The position numbers were made by a program, and so were the translations under genes. DNA of 64,000 nucleotides from Micrococcaceae bacterium Sec5.8 (GTDB lineage Bacteria > Actinomycetota > Actinomycetes > Actinomycetales > Micrococcaceae), in assembly GCA_039636775.1 (NCBI GenBank), contig CP143429.1:496001-560000 (forward strand). Reading direction: 5' to 3'. Each line of letters opens with the position of its first letter. Position 1 is the first letter of the stretch. Below, piece by piece: positions 7,742 through 15,931 of this stretch. The notes beneath the pieces were generated by a model. It was not told the DNA's origin. It saw nothing but the letters and a program-made list of their open reading frames with translations, and did no database searches.

Positions 7742-9160
7742 CTAGCCCCGGACCAGCGCCAGGACGCGGTCGCGGACCCGCTCCATGGTGGCTTTGTCCG
7801 TGGCCTCGACGTTCAGGCGGAGAAACGGCTCGGTGTTGGAAGGGCGCAGGTTGAACCAGTAGCTGCCGTCCGTGGCGGTGAAGGTACTGCCGTCGAGGTG
7901 ATCCACCGTGACGTCCTCGGAGCGGAAGTCCAGCCGGACCCGTTCCACGGCGCCGGCCTTGTCATCGATTTCCGAGTTGATCTCGCCGGAGGATACGTAG
8001 GGCTCGTACTCGCGGCCAAGATCGGACAGCTGACCGGCCTGCTCGCCGAGGGCGGCAAGGACGTGCATCGCGGCAAGCATGCCGGTATCTGCGTTCCAAA
8101 AGTCGCGGAAGTAGAAGTGGGCGGAGTGTTCGCCGCCGAAGATGGCACCTTCTGCCGCCATTTCGGCCTTGATGAAGGAATGCCCCACGCGGGTGCGTAC
8201 GGCCCGGCCGCCGTGGCGGGCCACCAGTTCCGGGACGGCGCGGGACGTCAGCAGATTGTGGATGACGGCGGGAGTGGCTTCGCCGAGTGCCTGGGCGCGG
8301 GCAATCTCGCGGCGGGCCACCATCCCGGTGATCGCGGACGGCGAGACGGGTTCGCCCTTTTCGTCAATGACGAAGCAGCGGTCCGCGTCGCCGTCGAACG
8401 CCAGGCCGAGGTCCGCGCCGTGTTCGACGACGGCCGCCTGCAAATCGCGCAGGTTCTCCGGCTCGAGTGGGTTGGCGGGGTGGTTCGGGAAGGATCCGTC
8501 CAGCTCGAAGTACAGCGGAACAATCTCCAGGGGAAGCTTGGGCAGCAGGACGTCGCCGAGCACTGCCGGCGTGGTCAGGCCGGCCATGCCGTTGCCGGCG
8601 TCCACTACCACCTTCAGCGGACGGGAGCCGCGCAGGTCCACGAGGCTGCGCAGGTACTCGGCGTAGCCCTTGAGGACGTCGTGGACGCCGATCAGGCCGC
8701 GGGTGGCGGCGGCGGGAATGGAACCGGCGTTGAGGTATTCCTCGGCGCAAGCCTGGATTTCCTTGAGCCCGGTTTCGGACGAAATGGGTTCGGCGCCGGC
8801 CTTGGACATTTTGATGCCGTTGTATTCGGCGGGGTTGTGGCTGGCCGTGAACGTGGCGCCGGCTGCATTGAGCGCACCGCAGGCGTAGTAGAGCTCATCG
8901 GTGGAGATGAGGTCGAGCAGCTGGACGTTGGCTCCGCGCCGGGCGGCGCCGTTGGCGAAGGCCTTGCTGAATTCGGGGGAGGAGGGGCGCATGTCTCCGC
9001 CGACCAGGACCGTTTGGCCCTCCAGCTGCAGGATATCGACGAAGGCAGCACCCACGGCCTCGACGATTTCCGCGGTGATTGATTCGCCGACTATGCCGCG
9101 CACGTCGTAGGCCTTGAAGGAGGCCGAAAGGTCAAATGTCTTCGTCTGGTCCGTAGTCAC
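7742..9160 (-). CDS. manB: Phosphomannomutase/phosphoglucomutase
   Basis: 472 residues from GTG at 9160, chosen because TFDLSASFKAYDVRG is the typical N-terminus and the longer open frame upstream looks non-coding. It interconverts hexose 6- and 1-phosphates, feeding nucleotide sugars and glucans. The phosphoserine loop TFTASHNPAEYNG carries Ser107, the Mg site is DGDADRC, the sugar-binding loop is GGEHSAH, and the phosphate-binding loop near the end is RPSNTEPFLRL. All four family motifs are intact. Mannose versus glucose preference cannot be read from the sequence. It leads a minus-strand unit with the unknown gene behind it, divergent from recQ. Confidence 0.92.
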   Translation of the reverse strand: MTTDQTKTFDLSASFKAYDVRGIVGESITAEIVEAVGAAFVDILQLEGQTVLVGGDMRPSSPEFSKAFANGAARRGANVQLLDLISTDELYYACGALNAAGATFTASHNPAEYNGIKMSKAGAEPISSETGLKEIQACAEEYLNAGSIPAAATRGLIGVHDVLKGYAEYLRSLVDLRGSRPLKVVVDAGNGMAGLTTPAVLGDVLLPKLPLEIVPLYFELDGSFPNHPANPLEPENLRDLQAAVVEHGADLGLAFDGDADRCFVIDEKGEPVSPSAITGMVARREIARAQALGEATPAVIHNLLTSRAVPELVARHGGRAVRTRVGHSFIKAEMAAEGAIFGGEHSAHFYFRDFWNADTGMLAAMHVLAALGEQAGQLSDLGREYEPYVSSGEINSEIDDKAGAVERVRLDFRSEDVTVDHLDGSTFTATDGSYWFNLRPSNTEPFLRLNVEATDKATMERVRDRVLALVRG

Positions 9161-9300
9161 GCGTCTTATCCTACGTCGCAGCCCAATCAGGGGGCGGAGG
9201 TGCTCCGGTGGTGTCGTTTTATCCCCGGATCCGCCGGAATTGTCCACACGGCGGAGCCGGCGGCTTCGCGCCTGTCGGAGGGGGCTGGGATACTGAACCA

Positions 9301-11490
9301 ATGGCTAATTCCGAGAACGCTGCAGTCCTGTCCGCTTCCCCCGCTGTCCCAGCCGGGCTGGGCGGGACCCGGGAGCAGGCGCAGGAGGTGCTGCGGGAAC
9401 TCGTCGGGCACCCCCAGGCGGAGTTCCATGACGGCCAGTTTGAGGCGATCGAGGCGCTCGTCGACGGCGGCCGGCGGGCCCTCGTGGTCCAGCGCACCGG
9501 GTGGGGCAAGTCGGCGGTCTACTTCGTCTCGTCCCTGCTGCTCCGGCGCCGCGGTGCCGGGCCCACCCTGATTGTCTCGCCGCTGCTGGCGCTCATGCGT
9601 GACCAGGTGGCCGCCGCAGCGCGGGCCGGGGTCCGTGCGGTGGCCATCAACTCCGCCAACCAGCTGGAATGGGACACCGTCCGAGAACAACTCGCCGCGG
9701 ACGAGGTCGATGTCCTGCTGGTTTCGCCCGAGCGGCTGACCAATCCCTCCTTCCGGGAAAACCAGCTGCCGGAGCTGATCCGCCGCACCGGGCTGCTGGT
9801 CATCGACGAGGCCCACTGCATCTCCGACTGGGGCCACGATTTCCGGCCGGATTACCGGCGCATCGCGGACCTGATCACCCAGTTGCCGGACTCCGTTCCG
9901 GTGCTGGCCACCACCGCCACGGCCAACTCCCGGGTGGTCCACGACATCGAGGAGCAGCTGGGTGCCGAAGTCCTCACCATTCGCGGCGCCCTGGGCCGTG
10001 AATCGCTCCGGCTGGGCGTGCTGCGCCTGCCGGATTCCCGGGACCGCCTCGGCTGGCTGCTGACGCATTTGAAAGACCTGCCGGGCAGCGGCATCATCTA
10101 CACGCTGACCGTCTCCGCCGCCGAGGATACCGCCCGGCTGCTCGCCGAAGCCGGACACGAGGTGCTCGCCTACACCGGGCGCACCGACCCCGCGGACCGC
10201 GAACGCGCGGAGCAGCTCCTTAAGGACAACCAGGTTAAGGCCCTCGTGGCCACCTCCGCCCTGGGTATGGGCTTTGACAAGCCGGACCTCGGGTTCGTGG
10301 TGCACCTGGGGGCGCCGTCCTCGCCAGTGGCGTACTACCAGCAGGTCGGCCGTGCCGGCCGTGGCGCTGCCAACGCCGATGTCCTGCTGCTGCCGGGGTC
10401 CGAGGACCGGGACATCTGGCAGTATTTCGCCACGGCGTCCATGCCCTCGGAAGAGAAAGCCGGCGCCGTCCTCAGCGCCCTCGCCGACGCCGGGACGGCA
10501 GTGTCCACCGTGGCGCTGGAGGCGCGCGTGGATCTGCGCCGGACCCCGTTGGAGTTGCTGTTGAAGGTGCTGGCGGTGGACGGGGCCGTGGAGCGCGTGG
10601 GTGGCGGCTGGCGGTCCACCGGGCAGTCGTGGACGTACGACGCCGAGCGGTACAGCCGGATCGCCGAGGCCCGCGTGGACGAGCAGGACTCGATGGTGAT
10701 CTACCAGGACACCGCCGGTTGCCGGATGGAATACATCACCTCCGTTCTGGACGACGAAACGGCCCGGGCCTGCGGCCGCTGCGACAACTGCGCCGGCCAG
10801 TGGTTTCCGGCAGACATCGCCGCGTCGGCCACCGAAGCCGCCGGCCAGACGCTGAGCCGCGCCGGTGTGCCGCTGGAACCCCGGCTGCAGTGGCCCAGCG
10901 GCATGGACCGGCTGGGCGTGCCGGTGAAAGGCAAGATCAAGCCCGACGAAAGCGTCGCCGCCGGCCGTGCCCTGGCCCGGCTCACCGACCTCGGCTGGGG
11001 CGGTGCCCTGCGCGAAGCCTTCGGTGCGGGAGCTCCCGACCGCACCGTGGATCCGGGCATGCTTCAGGCGTGCGTCCAGGTCCTGCGCGAATGGGGCGCC
11101 GGTGACCCCCGCACACCCGGCTGGAGCGGGGCAGGCCGGCCCGCGGCCATCATCAGCGTCCCGTCCCGCGGCAAACCAGCACTGGTGGACTCCCTGGCGC
11201 GGGGCATCTCCGAGATCGGCCGGATCCCCTATCTTGGGCAGTTGCAGCTGGAGCACGGCGGACCCACCGGCGGGCGCGGCGGCAACAGCGCCTACCGGCT
11301 TGCCGGGGTCTGGGACCGCCTCGTGGTGGGACCGGAGCTCGAAGCGGCCCTGGCCGGCATTCAGGGCCAGAGCGTGATGTTGATTGATGATCTTGTCGAC
11401 AGCCGCTGGACCGTGACGGTCGCCGGCCGGGCCCTCCGGCTTGCCGGCGCAGGCGCGGTGCTGCCGCTGGTGCTCGGCCAGGCAGGCTGA
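9301..11490 (+). CDS. recQ: RecQ-family DNA helicase with phosphoribosyltransferase-like C-terminus
   Basis: 729 residues from ATG 9301; an earlier in-frame ATG at 9208 is possible but lies in the intergenic spacer. It unwinds DNA 3' to 5' with ATP. Walker A QRTGWGKS is residues 64-71 and DEAH is 169-172. Helicase motifs V/VI read TSALGMGFDKPD and QQVGRAGRG. A RecQ zinc cluster uses Cys474, 491, 494 and 497. In place of a typical RQC/HRDC end, the last ~120 residues end in SVMLIDDLVDSRWT (691-704), which resembles the PRPP-binding loop of phosphoribosyltransferases. I infer an RecQ-PRT fusion. It faces the phytoene-desaturase-like gene with a 12-bp gap. Confidence 0.9.
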   Translation: MANSENAAVLSASPAVPAGLGGTREQAQEVLRELVGHPQAEFHDGQFEAIEALVDGGRRALVVQRTGWGKSAVYFVSSLLLRRRGAGPTLIVSPLLALMRDQVAAAARAGVRAVAINSANQLEWDTVREQLAADEVDVLLVSPERLTNPSFRENQLPELIRRTGLLVIDEAHCISDWGHDFRPDYRRIADLITQLPDSVPVLATTATANSRVVHDIEEQLGAEVLTIRGALGRESLRLGVLRLPDSRDRLGWLLTHLKDLPGSGIIYTLTVSAAEDTARLLAEAGHEVLAYTGRTDPADRERAEQLLKDNQVKALVATSALGMGFDKPDLGFVVHLGAPSSPVAYYQQVGRAGRGAANADVLLLPGSEDRDIWQYFATASMPSEEKAGAVLSALADAGTAVSTVALEARVDLRRTPLELLLKVLAVDGAVERVGGGWRSTGQSWTYDAERYSRIAEARVDEQDSMVIYQDTAGCRMEYITSVLDDETARACGRCDNCAGQWFPADIAASATEAAGQTLSRAGVPLEPRLQWPSGMDRLGVPVKGKIKPDESVAAGRALARLTDLGWGGALREAFGAGAPDRTVDPGMLQACVQVLREWGAGDPRTPGWSGAGRPAAIISVPSRGKPALVDSLARGISEIGRIPYLGQLQLEHGGPTGGRGGNSAYRLAGVWDRLVVGPELEAALAGIQGQSVMLIDDLVDSRWTVTVAGRALRLAGAGAVLPLVLGQAG

Positions 11491-11502
11491 CCACCGCCGG
11501 GC

Positions 11503-13173
11503 TCAGCCTTGCACAGTCCGCCCTGTTTCGAGGGTGCCGGCGTCCGGCGGTCCGGATTCGAGCACTGCCATCGCCGCGTTGTGCCCGCCGATGCCGCTGA
11601 CGGCACCGCCGCGCCGGGCACCCGACCCGCAGATCAGGATCCGCGGGTCATCCGTCTGGACACCCCAGCGCCGGGCCGGAGTGTCCAGCGGTGCGTTGTC
11701 CTCCACGAACGGCCAGTCGAGGCCGCCGTGGAAGATGTTGCCCCGCGGCATGCCCACGGCCCGTTCAATGTCCAGGGTGGTCTTCGTCTCAATGCACGGC
11801 TGCCCGTCCGGACCGGTCAGCAGCAGGTCCTCAATGGGCTCGGCGAGGACCGAGTTCAGGGACTTCAGGACGGCCGCCTGCAGTTCTGTCCGGCGTCGAT
11901 CGTTGTTCTCCGCCGTGATCAGCCGGTCCGGGACGTGCAGGCCGAACACGGTCAGGGTGTGCACGCCGGCGGCCTGCAGTTCCGGGGACAGGATGCTGGG
12001 GTCCGTGAGCGAGTGGCAGTAGATCTCGCAGGGGAGCGGGTCCGGTATGGTTCCGGCTGCAGCGGCGAGGTAGGCGGCGTCCAGCTGGGACCAGGTCTCG
12101 TTGATGTGGAAGGTCCCGCCGAATGCAGCTTCCGGGCTGACCGCCGGATCCAGCAGCCGGGGAAGCCGGGTCAGGAGCAAGTTCACTTTGACCTGCGCAC
12201 CCTCCCGGAGATGGTTGGGGTTACGGCCGGCGCCGGTGGTGACGACGCCGGCAGCCGGCGGGTTCCGGAGCCGGTCCAGGACCACGGGGGCCACGTTGGC
12301 CAGGACCCAGGCGGCGGTTGCGGTGTGGTCCATTCCGCCGTGCCGGTAACTGACCACTCCTTCCGGGCGGACAGCGGTGACTTCCGCGGACGTCCGAATC
12401 ACCGCCCCGGCCTCCCGGGCCGCCCGTTCAAGCTCGCCGGACACCGCCCCCATGCCGCCGACGGGCACATCCCAGTTCCCGGATCCGCCGCCGATCAGAT
12501 GGTAGAGGAAGCAAATGTTCTGCTGCAGGTCGGCGTCGCCGGCGCGGGCGAAGGTGCCGATCAAGGCGTCGGTCAGCACCACGCCCCGGACCAGGTCGTG
12601 CCGGAGCGACCCGGCGATGGCCTCCCCGACGGGGCGCTCGACCATGGCCTTCCACGCCTCCTCCGCCCCGGCCCGCAATGCGAGGAGCCGGGCTTCGGAG
12701 CGGGTCGGCAGCGGAGCGGTGAGGGTGGGCCAGAGGGCCTCGGTCAGCCGGCGGCAGCCGGCGTAGAACCCGGTGAACGCGCGGTAATCGCCCTCCGGGG
12801 CCCCGACGGCCGCAAAGGAAACAGCGGTCGCATCCGCGTCCGCGTTGTCAATCAGCAGACCGCGGCGGCTATCGAGCGGGTCGGGGGTGTAGGAGGAGTA
12901 CCGGCGCCGCTCCAGCCGGATGCGCAGGCCAAGGTCGTCAATGATTTGCTGCGGGAGCAGGCTCACAAGGTAGGAGTAGCGCGAAAGGCGCGCATCGACG
13001 CCGGCGAACGCCTGGGCGGACACCGCCGCGCCGCCGGATTGCTCGAGCCGTTCCAGCAGCAGGACACTCCGGCCGGCTTTGGCCAGATACGCTGCCGCGG
13101 CCAGGCCGTTGTGGCCGCCACCGACGATGATCGCGTCATACGCGCTGCCTCCGGGCACGGGGTTGCTCACCAT
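11503..13173 (-). CDS. Phytoene-desaturase-like FAD oxidoreductase
   Basis: 556 residues from the ATG at 13173. The N-terminal dinucleotide-binding motif is DAIIVGGGHNGLAAAAYLAKAG, here quoted only as VGGGHNGL, followed by an E-R dipeptide at the ribose position (LLLERLEQSGGAA). The C-terminal FAD motif appears as LICGSGARRGGAVSGIGG. This matches the CrtI/carotenoid isomerase-like NAD(P)/FAD oxidoreductases (PYROXD2 type). No phytoene synthase or other carotenoid gene is near, so a carotenoid role is not supported. The start is placed just after an upstream spacer that holds repeats and tRNA-Ser. Confidence 0.82.
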   Translation of the reverse strand: MVSNPVPGGSAYDAIIVGGGHNGLAAAAYLAKAGRSVLLLERLEQSGGAAVSAQAFAGVDARLSRYSYLVSLLPQQIIDDLGLRIRLERRRYSSYTPDPLDSRRGLLIDNADADATAVSFAAVGAPEGDYRAFTGFYAGCRRLTEALWPTLTAPLPTRSEARLLALRAGAEEAWKAMVERPVGEAIAGSLRHDLVRGVVLTDALIGTFARAGDADLQQNICFLYHLIGGGSGNWDVPVGGMGAVSGELERAAREAGAVIRTSAEVTAVRPEGVVSYRHGGMDHTATAAWVLANVAPVVLDRLRNPPAAGVVTTGAGRNPNHLREGAQVKVNLLLTRLPRLLDPAVSPEAAFGGTFHINETWSQLDAAYLAAAAGTIPDPLPCEIYCHSLTDPSILSPELQAAGVHTLTVFGLHVPDRLITAENNDRRRTELQAAVLKSLNSVLAEPIEDLLLTGPDGQPCIETKTTLDIERAVGMPRGNIFHGGLDWPFVEDNAPLDTPARRWGVQTDDPRILICGSGARRGGAVSGIGGHNAAMAVLESGPPDAGTLETGRTVQG

Positions 13174-13285
13174 GGCCCCATCCTGCCACCCCGGTACCCG
13201 GACGGCGCCGAGTGTCCGGTACCCGGACGCGCACCCGGACCTGCGACCGCACCCGGGACTCCGGAGACGCCATGTCCGGAAACGC

Positions 13286-13316
13286 AAAAGGCCCCGGTCC
13301 AGGGACCGGGGCCAAA
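13286..13316 (-). terminator. Intrinsic terminator of tRNA-Ser(GCT)
   Basis: The inverted repeat GGCCCCGGTCC/GGACCGGGGCC (13290-13300 with 13303-13313) is followed on the minus strand by TTTT. It lies three bases beyond the tRNA 3' end. Confidence 0.85.
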
Positions 13317-13318
13317 CG

Positions 13319-13406
13319 CGGAGACGGGGGGATTTGAACCCCCGGTGGAGTTGTGCCCCACACTTCATTAGCAGTGAAGCCCATTCGGCCGCTCTGGCAC
13401 GTCTCC
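13319..13406 (-). tRNA. tRNA-Ser (anticodon GCT)
   Basis: An 88-nt class II tRNA. The acceptor is GGAGACG/CGTCTCC, the anticodon stem CTTCA/TGAAG encloses CTGCTAA (anticodon GCT, reads AGC/AGT), there is a long variable arm, and the T-arm contains GGTTCAAATCC. Discriminator G, no CCA. Confidence 0.95.
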
Positions 13407-13467
13407 AATTGCTATTAACTAGCCAACCAAGGATACGCAGAAGGTGCCATGCAAGGCAAAACGGCCG

Positions 13468-13526
13468 CCGCGGGGTCATTTCCGGCCCATGGCGGGGCCC
13501 CGGATGGGCCCGACGTGACCCCGCGG
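13468..13526 (-). terminator. Hairpin downstream of the prolyl oligopeptidase gene
   Basis: The inverted repeat CCGCGGGGTCA (13468-13478) and TGACCCCGCGG (13516-13526), with more GC-rich pairing inside, begins 22 bp after the stop. No U-tract. Confidence 0.5.
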
Positions 13527-13548
13527 TGTTCCCTTGGATGGTCCGGGA

Positions 13549-15813
13549 TCAGGCGCCGCGCCCGGCCAGCGCCCGCCACAGGAAGTGCTGGCTGCGGCTC
13601 TGCAGCGCCGCGGCCTGCCGGTTGTCCGAGGCTCCGGCGTGGCCGCCTTCGAGCGCCTCGTGGAACCAGACGTTGGGGATGCCCATCGCCTGCATGCGCG
13701 CGGCCATCTTCCGTGCCTGGACCGGTCCCACCCGGTCATCCGACGTGGCCGTCCAGATAAACGTCTCCGGGTACTCCACCCCGTCCTTGAGCAGATGGTA
13801 CGGGGAGAACGTCTTGATGAACTCCCACTGCCCGGGATCATCCGGGTCGCCGTACTCGGCAATCCAGGAGTAGCCGGCGGACAGTTTGGTGTAGCGGCGC
13901 ATGTCCAGCAGAGGGACCCCGCAGGACACGGCGCCGAAAAGGTCCGGATACCGGGTGAGCATGTTCCCCACCAGCAGGCCGCCGTTGGAGCCTCCCACAC
14001 AGCCGAGCCGCTCGCGGGACGTCACGCCGCGGGAAATCAGATCCGCCGCCACGGCGGCGAAGTCCTCGTAGGCCCGGTGCCGCTTCTCCTGCAAAGCCGC
14101 GCGGTGCCAGGAGGGTCCGTATTCCCCGCCGCCGCGGATGTTGGCCACCACGTAGACCCCGCCCCGGCTATGCGGGGCGTCCCCGTCGTGCCCGGCGGTT
14201 TCCTCGGTGCGGCGTTCCAGCCAGGCCCGGCCCACCGCGCCGCTGTAGGCGGGGGTCCGGGAGATCTCGAAGCCGCCGTAGCCGGAGAGTTGCGTGGGGT
14301 TCTGGCCGTCCAGCACCAGATCCCTGGACGCCACCTGGAAATACGGTACCCGGGTGCCGTCCTCGGAGATGGCAAAGTGCTGCTGGACCTCATAGGCCGC
14401 CTCGTTGAAGAACGAGGGTGAGGACCGGATCACCTCGTGCGTGCTCTGCACGCCGGCGCCGCCCGGGGCGCGCTTCAGGGTTCCGCGGGTCAGGGTGCTC
14501 GGCGTGGTGAAGCCGGTCGCGAGGAGCCAGAAGTCGTTTCCCGCACCGGGGGACGTGTCCCCGGTGGCAGGGGCGTCGTCCGAGCCGCTGGCGGTGTCCT
14601 CGTCGTCGACGGCAAACGCGTTGACGTCATGCAGCGGCGGGCAGGCATCAAGCACGGTGGACGCCCAAGCGGTGTCCGTTCCGGGCTGCTGCGGATCGAG
14701 GACCCGGATCTCCGAGGAGACGTCCTGAAGCAGGTTCAGCAGCAGGAAGTCCCTGGTCCAACTCCAGGACTGGAGGGAGGTGTGCCCGTCCGGAGTGAAC
14801 AGCACGGACAGGTCCCGGCTGCCGGCCAGGAAGGCTTCGAACCCGGCGGCCAGCAGCGAGCCGGCCGGGTAGGTGGCGGTGCCCACGGTCCAGTCCTGCT
14901 GCGGCCGGAACAGCAGCCAGTCGCGGTGCGAACTGATGTTCACGTCGGCCGGTACGTCGATGGGCACCCATTCCCCGTCGCGCAGCACGGAGGTGGTCTT
15001 TTCGAAGAAACTGATCCAGTCCACGGCGAAGGTCCGCTCGAAGCCCGGTGTGGAGTCATGCGCCACGAGCGCCATCATGTGTTCGGCCGGGATGTCGAAC
15101 AGCCGCTCGGCCGTGGCCAGGGACCCGCCGCGGCGCAGCGAGACGCCGGTCCGGGCGTAGGAGGACGTGGTGCTGGGCAGCCCCTCGGCCGTGGAGGCGA
15201 CCAGCAGGGTGTCCGCGTCCAGCCAGGAGGCGTTGCCCTTTGCTGTGGGCAGGTCAAAGCCGCCGGCCGCCGGGTCCACGAAGCTGCGGGACTCGACGTC
15301 GAACTCCCGGTACCGGTTCGCGTCGCCGCCGTCGGGGGACAAGGCCAGCAGTGCACGCCGGTGCGGCTCCCCCGCGGCCGGGCGCAGGAAACTGGCGCCG
15401 TGGAAGACCCACTCCTCACCCTCCGCCGCGGCCAGGGCATCCACGTCCAGCAGAACGTCCCACTCCGGGGACCCGCCCCGGTAGCTGGTCCAGCTGGTCC
15501 GCCGCCACAGGCCTTTGGGGTTCTCGCGGTCCTTCCAGAAGTTGTAGTACCAGTCGCCGTGCTTGCCCACCATGGCGATCCGGTCGGTGGAATCGAGCAC
15601 GTCGAGGATGCTGTTTTCCAGGGCGGTGTACTCCGGATCCTCTAACAGCTCCTCGGTGCGGGCGTTTTGTTCCCGGACCCAGGCGAGCTGTTCCTCGCCG
15701 TAGATCTCCTCGAGCCAGATGTTCTCGTCGACGGGTTCGGAGGTGGAGCCTTCTACAGCGTTTGCGGTTGGGCGGTCGGGCGCGGGCGGGGGAGCAGCTT
15801 CAGCGGTGGTCAT
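13549..15813 (-). CDS. Prolyl oligopeptidase family serine peptidase (S9A)
   Basis: 754 residues from the ATG at 15813, where TTAEAAPPPAPDRPTANA begins. No signal peptide, so cytosolic. The N-terminal part (ENIWLEEIYGEEQLAWVREQN; DWYYNFWKDRENPKGLWRRT) leads into a beta-propeller. The C-terminal alpha/beta hydrolase domain carries the nucleophile Ser609 in GGSNGGLL, the acid at Asp692/693 in TSDDRVGP and His725 in GGHAGA. The family cleaves short peptides after proline. The gene is divergent from the FAD/NAD(P)-binding protein with a 118-bp gap between starts, and is a single unit with its own hairpin. Confidence 0.9.
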   Translation of the reverse strand: MTTAEAAPPPAPDRPTANAVEGSTSEPVDENIWLEEIYGEEQLAWVREQNARTEELLEDPEYTALENSILDVLDSTDRIAMVGKHGDWYYNFWKDRENPKGLWRRTSWTSYRGGSPEWDVLLDVDALAAAEGEEWVFHGASFLRPAAGEPHRRALLALSPDGGDANRYREFDVESRSFVDPAAGGFDLPTAKGNASWLDADTLLVASTAEGLPSTTSSYARTGVSLRRGGSLATAERLFDIPAEHMMALVAHDSTPGFERTFAVDWISFFEKTTSVLRDGEWVPIDVPADVNISSHRDWLLFRPQQDWTVGTATYPAGSLLAAGFEAFLAGSRDLSVLFTPDGHTSLQSWSWTRDFLLLNLLQDVSSEIRVLDPQQPGTDTAWASTVLDACPPLHDVNAFAVDDEDTASGSDDAPATGDTSPGAGNDFWLLATGFTTPSTLTRGTLKRAPGGAGVQSTHEVIRSSPSFFNEAAYEVQQHFAISEDGTRVPYFQVASRDLVLDGQNPTQLSGYGGFEISRTPAYSGAVGRAWLERRTEETAGHDGDAPHSRGGVYVVANIRGGGEYGPSWHRAALQEKRHRAYEDFAAVAADLISRGVTSRERLGCVGGSNGGLLVGNMLTRYPDLFGAVSCGVPLLDMRRYTKLSAGYSWIAEYGDPDDPGQWEFIKTFSPYHLLKDGVEYPETFIWTATSDDRVGPVQARKMAARMQAMGIPNVWFHEALEGGHAGASDNRQAAALQSRSQHFLWRALAGRGA

Positions 15814-15931
15814 TTTTCCATCCAAGCAACATCGGCGCGGCAGTAGCAAGTCACGCCGAAGCGCCCGGGGACGGTTCCGCCCGAATCCATCGGGTCCGGG
15901 CAGCGGGCCCGTTGCGGATACGCTGGATGCC

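Noticed and set aside
9187..11256. A 689-codon frame antisense to recQ
   Set aside because: It mirrors recQ codons, contains no recognisable domain and would overlap recQ almost completely.
13185..13260. Repeated CCGGTACCCGGACG between an oxidoreductase start and tRNA-Ser
   Set aside because: Two short copies in a very GC-rich spacer; not enough to call an operator or repeat family.
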